The notes under the pieces were generated by a model, which searched no databases, was not told the DNA's origin, and saw only the letters and a list, made by a program, of their open reading frames with translations. A program made the translations under genes and the position numbers. Shown in pieces: positions 1 through 8,384 of a stretch of 47,548 nucleotides of DNA. Source of the stretch: Oscillatoriales cyanobacterium PMM_0080 (GTDB taxonomy: Bacteria; Cyanobacteriota; Cyanobacteriia; Cyanobacteriales; Microcoleaceae); NCBI GenBank assembly GCA_949127775.1, contig CASBQF010000032.1, positions 1 to 47,548 on the forward strand, read 5' to 3'. The stretch's first letter is position 1, and every line of letters starts with the position of its first letter.

Positions 1-449
1 ACGCTGTGGCGCTTCAGCCAGTGAGTGTAAATTAGGACGTAGAAAACGATGCCAGACATCGCTAGCAATGCTGATAATAAGTTGGCAACTACTGTCAGCA
101 ATGTAAAGGATATCGTAGCTAGGGCGATCGCAAATATCAAAGCATCGCGCTTCTTGACACGCCCCGAAGGAATCGGCCGCCACCGGGTGCGCTCCATAAT
201 ATAATCGATGTCACTGTCGTAGACACAATTAATCGTATTCGCCGACGCGGAAGCTAAAGCGCCTCCGGTAATAGTTGATACCAGCAATAGCGGATCGACT
301 TCTCCTTTGGCTGCCATCCACATTCCTGCTGATGTGGTGATTAGCAACAGTAAAATAATTCTGGGTTTTGTAAGTTGGTAGTAACTTTTCAACACTTGCG
401 AAAAGTTTTCGTGGAGGCGAGGGCTATTGTTTGTAAGAACTTCTTGCAT
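1..449 (-). CDS. ctaB: Protoheme IX farnesyltransferase (heme O synthase), N-terminal part
   Basis: This integral membrane prenyltransferase adds a farnesyl group to protoheme to give heme O, the precursor of heme A in cytochrome c oxidase. The ATG at 447-449 opens a frame that runs off the left edge, so about 149 residues are visible. Its start reads [12 protein letters not shown], followed by the family entry segment [17 protein letters not shown]. The NxxxDxxxD substrate site is present as [15 protein letters not shown], followed by [10 protein letters not shown], both typical of UbiA/CtaB prenyltransferases. It lies directly downstream of ctaA on the same strand. In many cyanobacteria the oxidase subunit genes come next, which here would lie outside the window. 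No clear ribosome binding site is visible before the start. The family call is secure. Confidence 0.95.
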   Translation of the reverse strand, partial: MQEVLTNNSPRLHENFSQVLKSYYQLTKPRIILLLLITTSAGMWMAAKGEVDPLLLVSTITGGALASASANTINCVYDSDIDYIMERTRWRPIPSGRVKKRDALIFAIALATISFTLLTVVANLLSALLAMSGIVFYVLIYTHWLKRHS

Positions 450-492
450 TGTTATTAATTGTTAGTTGTTAGTTGTCATTTAGTCCGCCTGC

Positions 493-612
493 GCGGACTT
501 CGTTTGTGTAGTAGCGGTTTCAACCGCCGAATCAATCAACACGTCTATTTCTAGCGGACTTCGTTTGTGTAGTAGCGGTTTCAACCGCCGAATTAATCAA
601 CACGTCTATTTC
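493..612. repeat. 61-bp tandem duplication containing a short hairpin
   Basis: Two nearly identical 61-bp units (493-553 and 554-612) fill the spacer between ctaA and ctaB. Each contains the inverted sequence GCGGTTTCAACCGC. The second unit runs into the ctaA stop codon (611-613). The duplication could act as an intercistronic hairpin pair or be a dispersed repeat; the sequence alone does not decide. Confidence 0.8.
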
Positions 613-1525
613 AAGCTGATAAAACCCGATCGCGCCAAGCCAACACACTAAAGGCTACCAAAGTTCCCAGCAATGCAGCACCGACGGCTTGGTGGGCGAC
701 TGTCAGCGGCTCTACCTGAAGATGTAGCCGGAAAGTTGCTAATCCCAAAGTTAATTGAGCAATCAGACAAACACTAGCTAAATTCCCTAATTTTCGCAAG
801 TTTGCACTTAGGGCGGGCTGCCGCCAAGCCATGATTGCTACTACTAAAGTGGCTGCGGTAGCTGGTACTATACCGATGATATGGCTGTTCATTACTGAGC
901 ACAATTCTGAGGAACCAAAACATTGGTGCAGCGCCCATCGAGAGCCGACTAATGCTCCTAGCAAGCTTTGCAGGTAAACTAACAATGCTGCGATCGAACT
1001 TATCCAAGCTAATTTACCCGTATTGCCTGTATGTTCGTAGGGAGTTAGCATGAAACCTATGACTAGCAAGGCGCTGAAAAATAGTAAAGCTGTTCCCAAG
1101 TGAGCGGTAACGATGTCAAATCTGAGCAGTTGTGTGACAGTCAAGCCGCCCAGTATGCCTTGAAAAACGATTAAAAATACTGCCCCAGCGCTTGCCCAAG
1201 GGAGCCATTTTGGAATGCGGCTGCGGTAAAACACAGATAGTCCTAAAAGCCCGATCGCGCTTAAGCCGATCGCCGCCGCATCCAAACGGTGAAACCACTC
1301 CAGAAATACCTGCAAATTCATTTGCGCTGTGGGGATTAATTGACCGTAGCACAGCGGCCAATCCGGGCAAGCCAGTCCCGCATTCATCACCCGCGTGGCG
1401 CTGCCTACAGCCATTAATAGCCAGGTGGCGATCGCAATTTTCCACACTAAGCCGCGGATAATATCTTTTGGCTGCCACTGCACTCCTGCTGCTGCGGTTG
1501 GCTGATTTAAAACTGAGTTTGCCAT
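611..1525 (-). CDS. ctaA: Heme A synthase (CtaA/Cox15)
   Basis: CtaA oxidises the C8 methyl of heme O to give heme A for the aa3-type oxidase, in the cytoplasmic or thylakoid membrane. The 304-residue protein has the family's repeated multi-helix membrane layout. Candidate heme-ligand histidines lie in EWFHRLDAA, VTAHLGTAL, MNSHIIG and VAHQAVGAA. The N-terminal half contains the conserved MNAGLACPDWPLCYGQ segment, and the second half carries a cysteine pair around HQCFGSSELC. The start is the ATG at 1523-1525, about 30 residues before the first membrane helix. It precedes ctaB on the same strand, so the two probably form one transcript for consecutive steps. The stop codon lies at the edge of a 61-bp tandem duplication. 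Assignment is secure. Confidence 0.96.
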   Translation of the reverse strand: MANSVLNQPTAAAGVQWQPKDIIRGLVWKIAIATWLLMAVGSATRVMNAGLACPDWPLCYGQLIPTAQMNLQVFLEWFHRLDAAAIGLSAIGLLGLSVFYRSRIPKWLPWASAGAVFLIVFQGILGGLTVTQLLRFDIVTAHLGTALLFFSALLVIGFMLTPYEHTGNTGKLAWISSIAALLVYLQSLLGALVGSRWALHQCFGSSELCSVMNSHIIGIVPATAATLVVAIMAWRQPALSANLRKLGNLASVCLIAQLTLGLATFRLHLQVEPLTVAHQAVGAALLGTLVAFSVLAWRDRVLSA

Positions 1526-1929
1526 GAACTTTACCTTAGCCTTTGTTATCGATCGAATTTAATTAAATAGCGAGCCTCTACTTCTGTTGAGCTTAGCCGA
1601 GCTTAACACTCTGTTTCTGCCAGAAGCGGTCATGTTTACTACCTTAACGACAGCACAATCCAATTAGTTTGTTTTTAGATATTTTTCAACTTTCCTCTTT
1701 ACGCTATAGAGTATTGCAGCTATTTTTATAAATTTCAACAAACTTTAATTATTTTATCGAATTTGTGGCCGTTACAGCCTCATTCGCTGTTGAATATCCA
1801 GGAAAATCTAAAGACATAATTAAGAAAAAGACTTGTTGAAGTTTTTTATGTACTTGTAATTGCGAGTTCTGCGAGGCGATCGTCAATGCTAGAAATTGCT
1901 TCCGAGAGTTGGCGATCGCAAATTTAAAA
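1526..1929. other. Intergenic region, no gene seen
   Basis: This AT-rich spacer lies between ctaA and the YHS lipoprotein gene, both on the minus strand. It should hold the ctaA promoter. No convincing open frame, strong hairpin or known regulatory motif is visible. A short direct repeat of GAGCTTA occurs near 1590-1605. Confidence 0.4.
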
Positions 1930-2505
1930 TCACTTTTTGTCCTTATCCTTAGCAAGTGCAGGCCAATTTTTATCACCCTTAGCAACATTCCCAGAAACAT
2001 CTTTTTGCCAACCCCACTGTACAGCAGAATTGTAGTTCAGATAAAGTTTACCATGATCAATTTTCCAAGCATCGGGATCGGTAGAAGCTGTATAACCTTG
2101 ACTCACAGCCCAAGCACAGAAGCCACCGTATTGAGGCGCATATTTTTCAGGATTTTTAGCAAATAGATCCCGATTTTGAGCGCTAGCAAATTGCCAAGTA
2201 GTATTGCCCCATTTGTGAGTAAATTCTGGGTTGCCTTTGACAGGCTTGTTTTGGGTAAAGTAGGCTACAGGATCGGTACCTCGAATCGCTACTCCTCCTT
2301 CGCTATAAAATACATTCGGAAGCACTTTGTCAGTTTTGACAGCAGTTGGATTGGTATTTTTTTTATTAACAGCAGTTGGACTTGCTGATGCTGTGGCTGC
2401 GGCGTTAGGAGTTGCTGTGTTGCTATCTGAGTTGCCGCAGCTAGTAGCTAGTCCTAAAGTTACAATTGCAGCAGTGAAAATGGTTGCGAAATAACTGATT
2501 TTCAT
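1930..2505 (-). CDS. YHS-domain lipoprotein
   Basis: A 191-residue exported protein with a YHS domain, a small fold often linked to metal binding. The start is placed at the ATG at 2503-2505 (MKISYFATIF) because AGAGG lies about eight bases upstream; an in-frame start 13 codons earlier would add a polar stretch before the signal peptide. The signal segment ends in LATSC, a plausible lipobox with the cysteine at residue 23. A low-complexity Ala/Ser/Thr/Asn linker follows. The YHS core runs from GVAIRGTDPVAYFT through the KNPEKYAPQYGGFCAWAVS segment to a WKIDHGKLYLNY strand. Proteins of this type occur as stand-alone periplasmic proteins in cyanobacteria. The function is unknown. The next gene on the minus strand is ctaA, about 400 bp away, so it is probably transcribed alone. 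Confidence 0.85.
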   Translation of the reverse strand: MKISYFATIFTAAIVTLGLATSCGNSDSNTATPNAAATASASPTAVNKKNTNPTAVKTDKVLPNVFYSEGGVAIRGTDPVAYFTQNKPVKGNPEFTHKWGNTTWQFASAQNRDLFAKNPEKYAPQYGGFCAWAVSQGYTASTDPDAWKIDHGKLYLNYNSAVQWGWQKDVSGNVAKGDKNWPALAKDKDKK

Positions 2506-2550
2506 ATCGCCTCTGTTTGTAATTTTTGTTAATGTTTGATGCAAAAATAG

Positions 2551-2671
2551 GCGTTGCTGAATTTAGGCAGGATTCACTCGCTATAGCTATCCCTGAAATT
2601 TAGAGTAGGGGCAATTCATGAATTGCCCCTACTCTAAATTCCGGAGGCAAATCATACTCCAAATCAGCAAC
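2551..2671. mobile_element. MITE-like element, family A, copy 1
   Basis: About 121 bp with terminal inverted sequence GCGTTGCTGA on the left and TCAGCAAC on the right. A perfect internal palindrome is centred on GGGGCAATTCATGAATTGCC (arms extend to AGAGTAGGGG and CCCCTACTCT). A second copy with the same layout lies at 28097-28226. No coding capacity, so it would depend on a transposase elsewhere. Confidence 0.75.
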
Positions 2672-2718
2672 AAGAATATTGGTTATAGGACTTGGTTTAT
2701 GTGCTAGTGATAGGCTAA

Positions 2719-2735
2719 GGTGCGCAGTGCGCACC
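2719..2735. repeat. Short perfect palindrome
   Basis: The sequence GGTGCGCAGTGCGCACC is a perfect inverted repeat with a one-base centre. It looks like a dispersed cyanobacterial palindrome. No function is evident. Confidence 0.6.
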
Positions 2736-2790
2736 CTACATAAGAAATGAAGCTTGACTACCCTTCGGCGAAGCCGATCGGGGAAGATAA

Positions 2791-2818
2791 CTAATGACTA
2801 ATGACTAATGACTAATGA
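2791..2818. repeat. Heptanucleotide tandem repeat, four units
   Basis: Four perfect copies of CTAATGA lie end to end. The stop codon of the following minus-strand membrane-protein gene (2812-2814) lies in the last unit. The same repeat class recurs on the other side of that gene (3265-3362). Confidence 0.85.
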
Positions 2819-3264
2819 ATGCTTCTCGGCCACTTGCCAACCCATTGTCCGCCCCGAAACCGCCACCGAGGAAACAGCAGCCGCATCATCACCCAAGCAG
2901 AAAGATAGACGGATACCCAAACTAAACTGTAATGCAGGATAAAGGTTGGTATCTTAAAATATTCTTGCTGAATGTAGGGTAAGCCAAAGATTTCGATTGT
3001 GGAACCGAGGAATACTCCTTCGACAATTGCAGCAAAGAATTGAAATACACCGGGCCAATCTCGATCCCACATAAATTGCTGCAAAAAGTTGTAGAGGACA
3101 TCCCAAGCTAATCCTAAAAGTCCTACATAAAATAATACCCAAAAGTAAATTGGGTTGTATTGAGTTCCTAAGTAACCCAAATAAAATGGTAATGAGGCTA
3201 GAACTCCAACGGTAGCTAACAGAAATATGCGCGTTTGCCAGCGGCCAAATAGTGTGGGTGTCAT
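2812..3264 (-). CDS. Conserved hypothetical integral membrane protein
   Basis: A 150-residue protein with about four hydrophobic segments, near residues 13-32, 39-62, 75-95 and 108-128, and a basic C-terminal tail rich in Trp and Arg (FPRWRFRGGQWVGKWPRSIH). I do not recognise a named family. The start ATG is at 3262-3264; no Shine-Dalgarno sequence is visible because a heptamer repeat array abuts the start codon directly. The stop codon lies within another heptamer array. It follows the FHA-flavoprotein gene on the same strand with a 90-bp spacer, so co-transcription is plausible. Location in the membrane is inferred from hydrophobicity only. Confidence 0.7.
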   Translation of the reverse strand: MTPTLFGRWQTRIFLLATVGVLASLPFYLGYLGTQYNPIYFWVLFYVGLLGLAWDVLYNFLQQFMWDRDWPGVFQFFAAIVEGVFLGSTIEIFGLPYIQQEYFKIPTFILHYSLVWVSVYLSAWVMMRLLFPRWRFRGGQWVGKWPRSIH

Positions 3265-3362
3265 AATTGATTGTTAATTGTTGACTGTTGATTGTTGACT
3301 GTTGACTGTTGGCTGATGACTGATGACTACTGACTACTGACTAATGACTAATAACTAAGGAG
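3265..3362. repeat. Degenerate heptanucleotide array filling an intergenic spacer
   Basis: Fourteen 7-bp units run from the base after the start codon of the membrane-protein gene to just past the stop codon of the FHA-flavoprotein gene. Units drift from TGTTGAC through TGATGAC and TACTGAC to TAATGAC. This is the kind of short tandem heptamer repeat known from cyanobacterial genomes. Its exact fit to the spacer is notable. Confidence 0.85.
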
Positions 3363-5403
3363 ATTGATTGGTTGCCCATTTCAGCCATTGCCAAAGGGAG
3401 CCAATACCTTCGAGATGGCGAATTTTGGGAGCTTTGGCTCGGGCTAAACCTTCGGCTGAACGGTGTGCGGCGTATTGCAATCCCAAAAAGGTGTCAACTG
3501 GTGCATAAGGCCCTCCCAGCGTCATCACTCCAGCAGCATAAATTCGAGCTTTGTCGTTCCGCATTTCTACTATTTCAAAGTCGTTGGCAACGTGAAGTCT
3601 GCCAAAGGGATTGAGTAGCAAATTGTAGTGAGTAATTAGATCGTCTAACAAAGGATTGTCTTTTGGCTTAGCTTCTAAACCGGTGGAGTCGATAATAAAA
3701 TCGGCTTTGATTTTTTCTATTCCTTCATAATTTCCACTTTTGATATAGGTGATTAATTTGCCAGCTTGTTGCTCTACTCGCTCTACTTGACCGAATTTAA
3801 TGGTGTACCATCCTGCTTGGATTCCTGTCTTAACTATGCTGCGCCAATCTTGACGGCTGGCGGTAGTTGTACCGCCCAAAGCTGTTAGCATTTCGTACCT
3901 TCCTTGGGGACTGGCTGCTTCTAAGATGGCGCGCATATCGCCGCCCCAAGTGCCTTTTGGCCAGTTATAAGGTTGGAATTCCCATTGATTTTCTACGTAT
4001 CTCTGGGCGAAACCGAATTTGTTGCCTTGGGGTTTGGGCGATTGCATTAAGTTTATAATGTTAATCTGATTGTTTGAAGAGCGAATTTCATTGAGTCGCT
4101 GCAAGATTCTCGAAGCAACAATTCCTCGCCCGCGGACAATGACAATGCCGCCTTGGCTCGCTAGCTGTTTGTAAACGTGTTCGTGTTCTTCATAAGCGTT
4201 TACTACTGATTTGAAATCACCGGTTTTGGCGCGGTATTCTTGCAAATCTGGCAAAAATCTAATTGCTGGGTAGCCGGTGGCTAGCTGGATATATTTTGCT
4301 ACTAAATATCGGTGTTCGCTGCTGGAATTTGGTGTGGGTACGGAGTAGGCGATCGCATATCTGCCGTCGTCGGTTTTCCGAATACCTCGAACACGCCCGT
4401 AACGGAGTATTTCGTCCCAACCAATCCGTTTTGCTTCTCTGTCCATTGAGGCGAAAACGTTTTGAGCTTGTGGTGTATAAGTATCGGCAAATACGGGTTC
4501 GGAAAAAACTTGCCACAGGTGCTTTAATCCAGAAAGAATTTGACCGGAAGCGAGTTTAGTGGCGGATTCTCGTAGTGCGTATCCGGGCCATCCCCAAATA
4601 TTGTCGGGACAGGAATCGGAACCGGATCGAATTCTTTCGTGGGGTGGAATTTGGGAGTTGCGGCAGAGTCTTTGATAGCGTCCATAGGGCTTGGTTTCTA
4701 AGCTGATGACTGCTATTTGTTCGCGGGGAACTCCGCAAGTTCTGATCGTATCTACCCAAACAAATGTTCCCATGCCGCCGCCAATCCCTACGTAGGTTGT
4801 TTCTTCAATTTGCTTGCCGGTGGCGCGCAATTCTTGGACGGATACTCGATCGCCTGCAAATATCTCTGGCGGCGGAAAAGCAGTTAAAGTATGAGGAGTT
4901 TGAGGGATTTGAGGTATTTGTGTTTGGAGGGCGTCGGTATCTAGATTGAAAGATATCGTGGGCGATGGGGCGGCATTTTGTTGTACTTGGGCTTGTTGAG
5001 AATTGAGAACGTTTGTATTGGGATTGAAGATAATTGTTGATTCTGGGGCGAGAACTTTGGTGGGTGCTGCTGCTGCTACTAATAGTCCGATCGCCAAACT
5101 GTAGGGCCCAATTTGGATTGTATCTCCGTTAGCTATGGGTTTCGTAGCTCCCACAATCTTTTTGCCGTTGAGGAATGTACCGTTGGCACTGCGATCGGCG
5201 ATCGACATTTGACCACCCACTGATGAGATCAATGCGTGAAACCGCGAAATTTCTTCACTTCGGAATACTGCCCGCGAAACAGGCTGTCCATCAATGCTGG
5301 CGGGCATCTGACTGATTTCTCTGCCTAATGCCACAGGAATATTGAAAACAGGCTGCCTCATTTCTCCGGTGACGGGATCTTCCCAACTCAATTGAATTTG
5401 CAT
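3355..5403 (-). CDS. FHA domain fused to an FAD/NAD(P)-type oxidoreductase
   Basis: A 682-residue fusion. Residues about 20-108 form a forkhead-associated domain, a phosphothreonine-peptide reader: GREI near residue 27, SRFHALI near 53 and NGTFLNGK near 75 match the conserved GR, SxxH and NG positions. A Pro/Thr/Gln-rich linker follows. From about residue 203 a dinucleotide-binding fold begins with YVGIGGGMGTF (206-212 is the glycine motif). An ATGYP motif and a second Rossmann-like strand, IVIVRGRGIVASRIL, come later, as in flavin monooxygenases of the lysine/ornithine hydroxylase type. That subfamily is inference; the substrate is unknown. The ATG at 5401-5403 is chosen because GAGGAAGG sits just upstream; the frame stays open 14 codons further. 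The next gene upstream also encodes an FHA protein, so the pair may act in kinase signalling. Confidence 0.85.
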   Translation of the reverse strand: MQIQLSWEDPVTGEMRQPVFNIPVALGREISQMPASIDGQPVSRAVFRSEEISRFHALISSVGGQMSIADRSANGTFLNGKKIVGATKPIANGDTIQIGPYSLAIGLLVAAAAPTKVLAPESTIIFNPNTNVLNSQQAQVQQNAAPSPTISFNLDTDALQTQIPQIPQTPHTLTAFPPPEIFAGDRVSVQELRATGKQIEETTYVGIGGGMGTFVWVDTIRTCGVPREQIAVISLETKPYGRYQRLCRNSQIPPHERIRSGSDSCPDNIWGWPGYALRESATKLASGQILSGLKHLWQVFSEPVFADTYTPQAQNVFASMDREAKRIGWDEILRYGRVRGIRKTDDGRYAIAYSVPTPNSSSEHRYLVAKYIQLATGYPAIRFLPDLQEYRAKTGDFKSVVNAYEEHEHVYKQLASQGGIVIVRGRGIVASRILQRLNEIRSSNNQINIINLMQSPKPQGNKFGFAQRYVENQWEFQPYNWPKGTWGGDMRAILEAASPQGRYEMLTALGGTTTASRQDWRSIVKTGIQAGWYTIKFGQVERVEQQAGKLITYIKSGNYEGIEKIKADFIIDSTGLEAKPKDNPLLDDLITHYNLLLNPFGRLHVANDFEIVEMRNDKARIYAAGVMTLGGPYAPVDTFLGLQYAAHRSAEGLARAKAPKIRHLEGIGSLWQWLKWATNQSP

Positions 5404-5550
5404 AACCTTCCTCACAACAACTAAATTACTGATGTGCGATCGCACATTACGATTTTTCTAAACTTGATAATTTACACTTTTGGCGATCGTCATTACTCAT
5501 TCCAACTTCTAAAATTTCAAATGGTATTATCCCGATATTCCTGACTATCA

Positions 5551-6054
5551 TCACCTCAATACTTGTGATTCTCCCGATTGTATGCCTTTGCCGCAGTGCG
5601 GACAAAAAAGACCGAGATAATCATGGGGCAGAATGTGACCTGTGGGACATTTTATGCCGTAAACTGGCTGAGGGGAAGGCTGATTTATTTGTGGTTGCTG
5701 TTGCTCGATCGCTCTTATTTTTAAAAGTATTTTTCCCAGTTGAATCTGACTGCCAACTTTCACAGGTGCTTCTTCCTCCAAGATTTTTTGCCCGTCAACA
5801 ATTACCGGGTTGCGTTTGGCCAGTAGCTGTTCCCGCGTCAGGTTTCGCACCCAGAATTTATTAGTGCTGGTGTTAAAAAATATTTCAACGTGCAAGCGAG
5901 ACAGACTTCTTTCGTTCTCACTTAGTACCAAGTCGCACTGGTCTCGATCGCGACCGATACGAATTGCACCTCGTTGTTTTGTATGGCTTGTGGAAGTGAA
6001 GGTTTGCGATCGCTCCTGATTCCCTTCCATCCATTCCAGAGTTAACTTATACAT
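5551..6054 (-). CDS. FHA domain protein with C-terminal zinc-ribbon-like motif
   Basis: A 167-residue cytoplasmic protein. The FHA domain covers about residues 25-110, with IRIGRDRDQCDLVL, then SLSRLHVEIF (the SxxH position) and a later strand IQLGKILLKI. The C-terminal 45 residues, after a Gln/Pro linker, contain CPTGHILPHDYLGLFCPHCG: three cysteines plus histidines that could bind zinc. The start is the ATG at 6052-6054; four codons earlier there is only a TTG. It lies 148 bp upstream of the FHA-flavoprotein gene on the same strand. A role as a phospho-dependent adaptor for the Ser/Thr kinases of this genome is inference from the domain. Confidence 0.82.
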   Translation of the reverse strand: MYKLTLEWMEGNQERSQTFTSTSHTKQRGAIRIGRDRDQCDLVLSENERSLSRLHVEIFFNTSTNKFWVRNLTREQLLAKRNPVIVDGQKILEEEAPVKVGSQIQLGKILLKIRAIEQQQPQINQPSPQPVYGIKCPTGHILPHDYLGLFCPHCGKGIQSGESQVLR

Positions 6055-6171
6055 AGTTACCTGCAAAAATAAAATCCTGCCTAGGACTTGGGGATATTAT
6101 ACTGCTGAGTGCCTCGCACTTAGTCTAAAATTAATAAAAAAAAATGTAAAAATATAATTAGATTACTTTTT

Positions 6172-6227
6172 CTGCCTCCTGCCTCCTGCCTCTTCCTTCT
6201 TCCTTCTTCCTTCTTCCTTCTTCCTTC
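6172..6227. repeat. Heptanucleotide tandem repeat, eight units
   Basis: Three CTGCCTC units are followed by five TTCCTTC units. The array ends about 40 bp before the start codon of the binding-protein gene on the plus strand and forms most of its leader. Copy-number change here would alter the leader, but no effect is shown. Confidence 0.85.
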
Positions 6228-6268
6228 CTGAGTTGAATCTAAAACCTAAAATCTCAAACTGTGTCGTC

Positions 6269-7702
6269 ATGTCCCAAAAAAACGAAACCGTGGTTCTCGT
6301 ATTATCGCTCCTATTTACGATCGGGCTAGGAGGTGCAGGTATTTGGTGGCTGACAAGCCGCAAGGATATCAATGTTGGAGGTTTATCACCAGAAAATCAG
6401 ACGATTTCCAAGTCTTCGACAGGAAGCTCGCCGCAGTCAGAGCAGCAAATTCAGCAGCGTCTGAGTGGCGGAAAAAAACTGTTAATTCCAGAGCAAGCAA
6501 CCACAACCAAACAATCAGCAATACAGGCGATCGCCTCTGGCAACTACAACGCGGCTATTTCCGACTTACAAGCATCGCTAAAAACCAATCGCAACGATCC
6601 CGAAGCACTAATTTACCTCAACAATGCCCGCATCGGCGATCGCAAATCCTACACAATTGCCGCAGCGGTTCCCATTGGTGCTGATATGAATGCTGCTCTA
6701 GAAATTCTGCGGGGCATCGCTCAAGCTCAAAATGAAATCAACGAAAGCGGCGGCATTAAGGGTACTCCATTAAAAGTGCTAATTGCTAACGACGACAACA
6801 ACCCAGAAATTGCCTCACAAATTGCCACTGCTTTAGCAACTAACTCAGAAATTTTAGGAGTAATTGGGCATTTTGGTTCTGATACAACGCTAGCAGCTAG
6901 CAAGGTTTATCAACAAAATCAATTAGTCGCAATTTCTCCCACAAGTACGTCGGTACAGCTTTCTGGAGTTGGCAGTAATATATTTCGGACAGTGCAGAGC
7001 GATCGGTTTGCGGCTAATGCTCTCTCCCGCTATATGCTGACAAAATTGCAAAAGCAAAAAGCTGCTATTTTTTTCAATTCTGCTAGCGGCTACAGCAAAT
7101 CTTTAAAAGATGAATTCGCGACTGCTCTTTACGGAGATGGAGGACAAATAGTATCGGAATTGGACTTTGCTAAGGGCAATTTTAATGCTGCCGAAAGTGT
7201 TAAAAGTGCGATCGACCAAGGAGCAGAAGTGATTATGTTAGCATCCAATTCAGCCACTATCGACCAAGCTTTGCAAGTAGTGCAAGTAAACGCCAAACGA
7301 CTACCACTATTAGCAGGAGACGGCGCTTATACGTCGAAAATGCTGCAAGTCGGAGGCGCGGGAGCAACAAATATGGTGCTCGCGGTTCCTTGGCACATTC
7401 TCGCAAATCCGCAGTCAAACTTTCCCCAAACATCCAAACAACTTTGGAATGGAGAAGTAAGTTGGCGCACAGCTTTAGCCTACGATGCGGCGACAGCATT
7501 AATTGTCGGTTTAGGGCGCAATCCGACTCGTACCGGGATTCAACAAGCTTTATCGGCGTCGGATTTTTCGGCAACAGGAGCATCGGGGCCGATTCGATTT
7601 TTACCTTCGGGCGATCGGAATCGAGCAGTGCAATTAGTAATTATTCAACCGGGAAATCGCACCAGTTATGGTTACGAATTTGTCCCGATATCGGGTTTAT
7701 AA
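6269..7702 (+). CDS. Membrane-anchored ABC-type branched-chain amino acid substrate-binding protein
   Basis: A 477-residue protein with an N-terminal membrane anchor (MSQKNETVVLVLSLL, then a glycine-rich segment ending GIWWLTSR). A TPR-like pair of helices follows around residues 85-125 (IASGNYNAAISDLQASLK). The remainder is a periplasmic-binding fold of the Leu/Ile/Val type: AAAVPIGADMNAALEILRGI, VIGHFGSDTT, VAISPTSTSVQL and LAYDAATALIVGL are typical segments. No ABC permease or ATPase gene is adjacent, so it may be a sensor-like binding protein rather than part of a transporter. The ATG at 6269 is chosen; the frame upstream offers only a TTG at 6233 inside the repeat leader. A paralogous N-terminus occurs at 8385-8564. 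Confidence 0.85.
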   Translation: MSQKNETVVLVLSLLFTIGLGGAGIWWLTSRKDINVGGLSPENQTISKSSTGSSPQSEQQIQQRLSGGKKLLIPEQATTTKQSAIQAIASGNYNAAISDLQASLKTNRNDPEALIYLNNARIGDRKSYTIAAAVPIGADMNAALEILRGIAQAQNEINESGGIKGTPLKVLIANDDNNPEIASQIATALATNSEILGVIGHFGSDTTLAASKVYQQNQLVAISPTSTSVQLSGVGSNIFRTVQSDRFAANALSRYMLTKLQKQKAAIFFNSASGYSKSLKDEFATALYGDGGQIVSELDFAKGNFNAAESVKSAIDQGAEVIMLASNSATIDQALQVVQVNAKRLPLLAGDGAYTSKMLQVGGAGATNMVLAVPWHILANPQSNFPQTSKQLWNGEVSWRTALAYDAATALIVGLGRNPTRTGIQQALSASDFSATGASGPIRFLPSGDRNRAVQLVIIQPGNRTSYGYEFVPISGL

Positions 7703-7777
7703 ATTATTGGCAAGTGCCAAATGTAGGTTATAATATTCAGTAGTAAATTCTATCGCTGGCCAACCAAAAATGCTTAT

Positions 7778-7887
7778 GATCGCAAATTAAATAATTTACA
7801 AAAGTTTGTGGGATGTCCGGCCCGTCTTGAACAGGCAGGATGCCTGTTCCACAATAATTAAAATTGTAAGTTATTTAATTCGCGATC
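7778..7887. mobile_element. MITE-like element, family B
   Basis: About 110 bp bounded by inverted ends of 24 bp: GATCGCAAATTAAATAATTT on the left mirrors AAGTTATTTAATTCGCGATC on the right with few mismatches. A second perfect inverted repeat, GAACAGGCA/TGCCTGTTC, sits inside at 7829-7849. It lies between the binding-protein gene and xisI and has no coding capacity. Confidence 0.7.
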
Positions 7888-7939
7888 CTTATCAAATACG
7901 ATTGATGATTTATAATGTACAACAGGAGGTTATTGTTCA

Positions 7940-8320
7940 ATGGCTATAGAGCAATATCGGGAATACATTCGTCATCTACTTTCAGAAAGGCGAAAGCGGG
8001 CTTCGATACAACGCAATGCCCAAGAATATGAAGTGCAAACTCTTTTCGATAGCGAGCAAGATCATTATCAATTGCTGTATGTTGGTTGGCGTGGAAATAA
8101 ACGCGATTTTGGCTGTATTTTGCATCTTGACATCAAGGGTGAAAAAATTTGGATTCAGCATGACGGTACTGAAGTCGGAATTGCTAACCAACTTGTCGAA
8201 TTGGGAGTGCCTAAGGAAGATATTGTTTTAGCATTTCATGAACCAGAGGTGCACCAGTTTACAGATTTTGGCACAGGGGAAGAGATTTGCGAAGAATTGC
8301 CCTCAATTTCTGGTATGTAA
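7940..8320 (+). CDS. xisI: XisI family protein
   Basis: A 126-residue protein that matches the XisI family by its opening IEQYREYIRHLLSER and by the middle block HYQLLYVGWRG followed by GCILHLDIKGEKIWIQHDGTE. The family is named for a factor that controls excision of the fdxN element in Anabaena, where it works with XisH. Many cyanobacteria carry extra xisH/xisI pairs of unknown use. A strong ribosome binding site (AGGAGG) precedes the ATG at 7940. No xisH lies next to it: the 237 bp upstream hold only a MITE-like repeat. It is therefore a solitary xisI. Whether it acts in DNA rearrangement cannot be told from sequence. Confidence 0.9.
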   Translation: MAIEQYREYIRHLLSERRKRASIQRNAQEYEVQTLFDSEQDHYQLLYVGWRGNKRDFGCILHLDIKGEKIWIQHDGTEVGIANQLVELGVPKEDIVLAFHEPEVHQFTDFGTGEEICEELPSISGM

Positions 8321-8384
8321 ATTAATTTTAATCAATTGACTAGGTATGATTTATCTTATAGCTGAAATCTTAAATTTGGTAGTT

